This document shows, one piece after another, positions 62,924 to 64,000 of a stretch of 64,000 nt of DNA. This DNA is from Qipengyuania nanhaisediminis (lineage in GTDB: Bacteria > Pseudomonadota > Alphaproteobacteria > Sphingomonadales > Sphingomonadaceae). The position numbers were made by a program, and so were the translations under genes. The stretch covers positions 620,001 to 684,000 of the forward strand of contig NZ_FOWZ01000001.1 in NCBI RefSeq assembly GCF_900115585.1. The letters are read 5' to 3'. The notes beneath the pieces were generated by a model that made no database searches, had not been told where the DNA came from, and was given only the letters and a program-made list of their open reading frames with translations. Each line of letters starts with the position of its first letter. Position 1 is the stretch's first letter.

Positions 62924-64000
62924 TCAGATTATCCCTACGGCCTTGCCCGCTTTCTCGAAAATTTCGAGGATCTCGCCCACTTCCTCTTCGCTGTGTTCGG
63001 CGCAGAGCGAGCAGCGTAGCAGGGTCATGTTGGCAGGCGTTGCCGGCGGCCTTGCGAGGTTCACGTAGAGCCCGTTCTTGATCAGCGCTTCCCACATGGC
63101 CGCGCCCTGCTGGAGGTCGGGCATGATCACCGCGATAATCGCGCTTTGCGGTTCGTCGGTGCCAAGCTGGAAGCCCAGGTCCTTCAGCCCCTTGTGCAGG
63201 TTCTTGGAATTTTCCCAGAGATGCGCGCGCTTATTGGATCCGTGCATGAGCTTGCGGATCGAGGTGCAGGCGGTCGCCACCACGCTCGGCGGGAGCGAGG
63301 CGGTGAAGACGTATGGGCGGCAGACGAGGCGCATGATGTCGAACTTCGGGTGGTTCGAAACGCAGAAACCGCCGACCGTCCCGACGCTCTTGGAGAAGGT
63401 GCCGATGATGAAATCGACGTCGTCGATCACGCCGGCGCTTTCGACCACGCCGCGTCCGTTTTCGCCGATGAACCCCATGGAATGCGCTTCATCGACCAGC
63501 ACCATCGCGCCGTATTTCTTCGCGACGGCGACCATTTCCTTCAGCGGTGCAATATCGCCAAGCATCGAGTAGACGCCTTCGAGGATGACCAGCTTCCCGG
63601 CATCCTCGGGGATGCGCCGGAGGCGCTTTTCCATCGCTTCGATGTCGTTGTGCTTGAAAGGCACGACCTCGGCATTGCCCATCGCGCAGCCGTCCCAGAT
63701 GCTGGCATGGCTATCGATGTCGAGGACGATGTAGTCGCCCTTTCCGGCTATGGTGCTGATGATCCCAAGATTGGCCTGGTAGCCAGTAGAGAAGACCATC
63801 GCGTGGTCCATGTCGTAGAAGTCCTTGAGTGCTTCCTCGACATCCTTGTGCCCCTGGTAGGTGCCGTTGAGAACGCGGCTGCCGGTCGTGCCCGAACCGA
63901 AATCGGCCAGCGCCTGCTTGCCCGCTTCGACCACGTCCGGGTCGAAGGTCATGCCCATGTAGTTATAAGTGCCGAGCAGGATCGTCTCGCGCCCGTTGCA
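62924..64000 (-). CDS. spt: Serine palmitoyltransferase (alpha-oxoamine synthase family), 5'-truncated by window edge
   Basis: The C-terminal ~358 residues of a PLP enzyme that condenses serine with palmitoyl-CoA to start sphingolipid synthesis. The frame is open to the window edge (NGRETILLGTYNYMGMTFDP), so about 40-60 N-terminal residues are outside. Visible motifs: GSGTTGSRVLNGT, HASIWDG, DEAHSMGFIGENGRGV, and the PLP region GTFSKSVGTVGGF (Lys). The lysine context, TFSKSVG with the KSVGTVGG extension, and the tail fit bacterial SPT better than KBL or BioF. Followed by osmC. Confidence 0.88.
   Translation of the reverse strand, partial: CNGRETILLGTYNYMGMTFDPDVVEAGKQALADFGSGTTGSRVLNGTYQGHKDVEEALKDFYDMDHAMVFSTGYQANLGIISTIAGKGDYIVLDIDSHASIWDGCAMGNAEVVPFKHNDIEAMEKRLRRIPEDAGKLVILEGVYSMLGDIAPLKEMVAVAKKYGAMVLVDEAHSMGFIGENGRGVVESAGVIDDVDFIIGTFSKSVGTVGGFCVSNHPKFDIMRLVCRPYVFTASLPPSVVATACTSIRKLMHGSNKRAHLWENSKNLHKGLKDLGFQLGTDEPQSAIIAVIMPDLQQGAAMWEALIKNGLYVNLARPPATPANMTLLRCSLCAEHSEEEVGEILEIFEKAGKAVGII

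Overview
This window is ordinary, densely coded chromosome from an alphaproteobacterium, most likely Sphingomonadales and probably Erythrobacteraceae. This is inferred from protein families and gene order, not from a database search. The signs are a serine palmitoyltransferase (sphingolipid synthesis), a MipZ division regulator, a Rieske/cytochrome b/cytochrome c1 operon, a TonB/ExbB/multi-ExbD set with a TonB-dependent receptor, many 4-nt ATGA overlaps, and high GC with GTG and TTG starts. About 62 protein genes, one tRNA-Gly (anticodon TCC), one gene fragment and about 28 regulatory, terminator or repeat signals can be supported.

Layout. 1-9 kb: the 3' part of pepN, pgeF, the petABC bc1 operon, apt, a CPA1-type cation/proton antiporter coupled to an OmpA-like lipoprotein, and tRNA-Gly. 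9-16 kb: panC, divergent from a translationally overlapping mipZ / membrane J-protein / phosphohexomutase group, then a secreted protein and an orphan ligase-associated DEXH helicase. 16-19 kb: tonB-exbB-exbD-exbD on the minus strand, a terminator, and a third exbD with its own promoter. 19-28 kb: hom, glpX, prs, hisN, an SDR, rpmI-rplT and an AraC regulator. 28-35 kb: two tandem AraC paralogues sit between rplT and pheST; pheT overlaps a YdfG-like SDR. 35-41 kb: prfC, a hydrolase / flavin-binding protein / nuclease-fold operon, and glnK-amt behind a very good sigma-54 promoter. 41-50 kb: a TonB-dependent receptor, a GNAT, a GMC oxidoreductase / fatty acid hydroxylase cluster, an M20 amidohydrolase, TerC. 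50-57 kb: a double cold-shock-domain protein with a Gly-rich tail, argD-argF-hslO, queC, an MFS transporter. 57-64 kb: lipoprotein SodC, an OmpA porin with 26 consecutive prolines, a phage or gene-transfer-agent (GTA) remnant, a VTT membrane protein, a Crp/Fnr regulator, a second fatty acid hydroxylase, OsmC and the 3' part of spt.

How it works together. Most genes are core metabolism (respiration, arginine, homoserine, histidine, pantothenate and PRPP synthesis, nitrogen sensing, translation) plus envelope functions: TonB energisation, outer-membrane proteins and lipids. I see no CRISPR array, intact prophage, insertion sequence, integrase or recognisable defence system. The items I would look at first are the chimeric terminase-small-subunit / DUF2793 remnant with its strong promoter and hairpin at 59.2-60.1 kb, the structured leader before rpmI, the sigma-54 promoter of glnK-amt, the RGG-like cold-shock protein, the Pam18-like J-protein next to mipZ, and the palindrome and tandem repeat upstream of tonB. 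No whole new system is evident.
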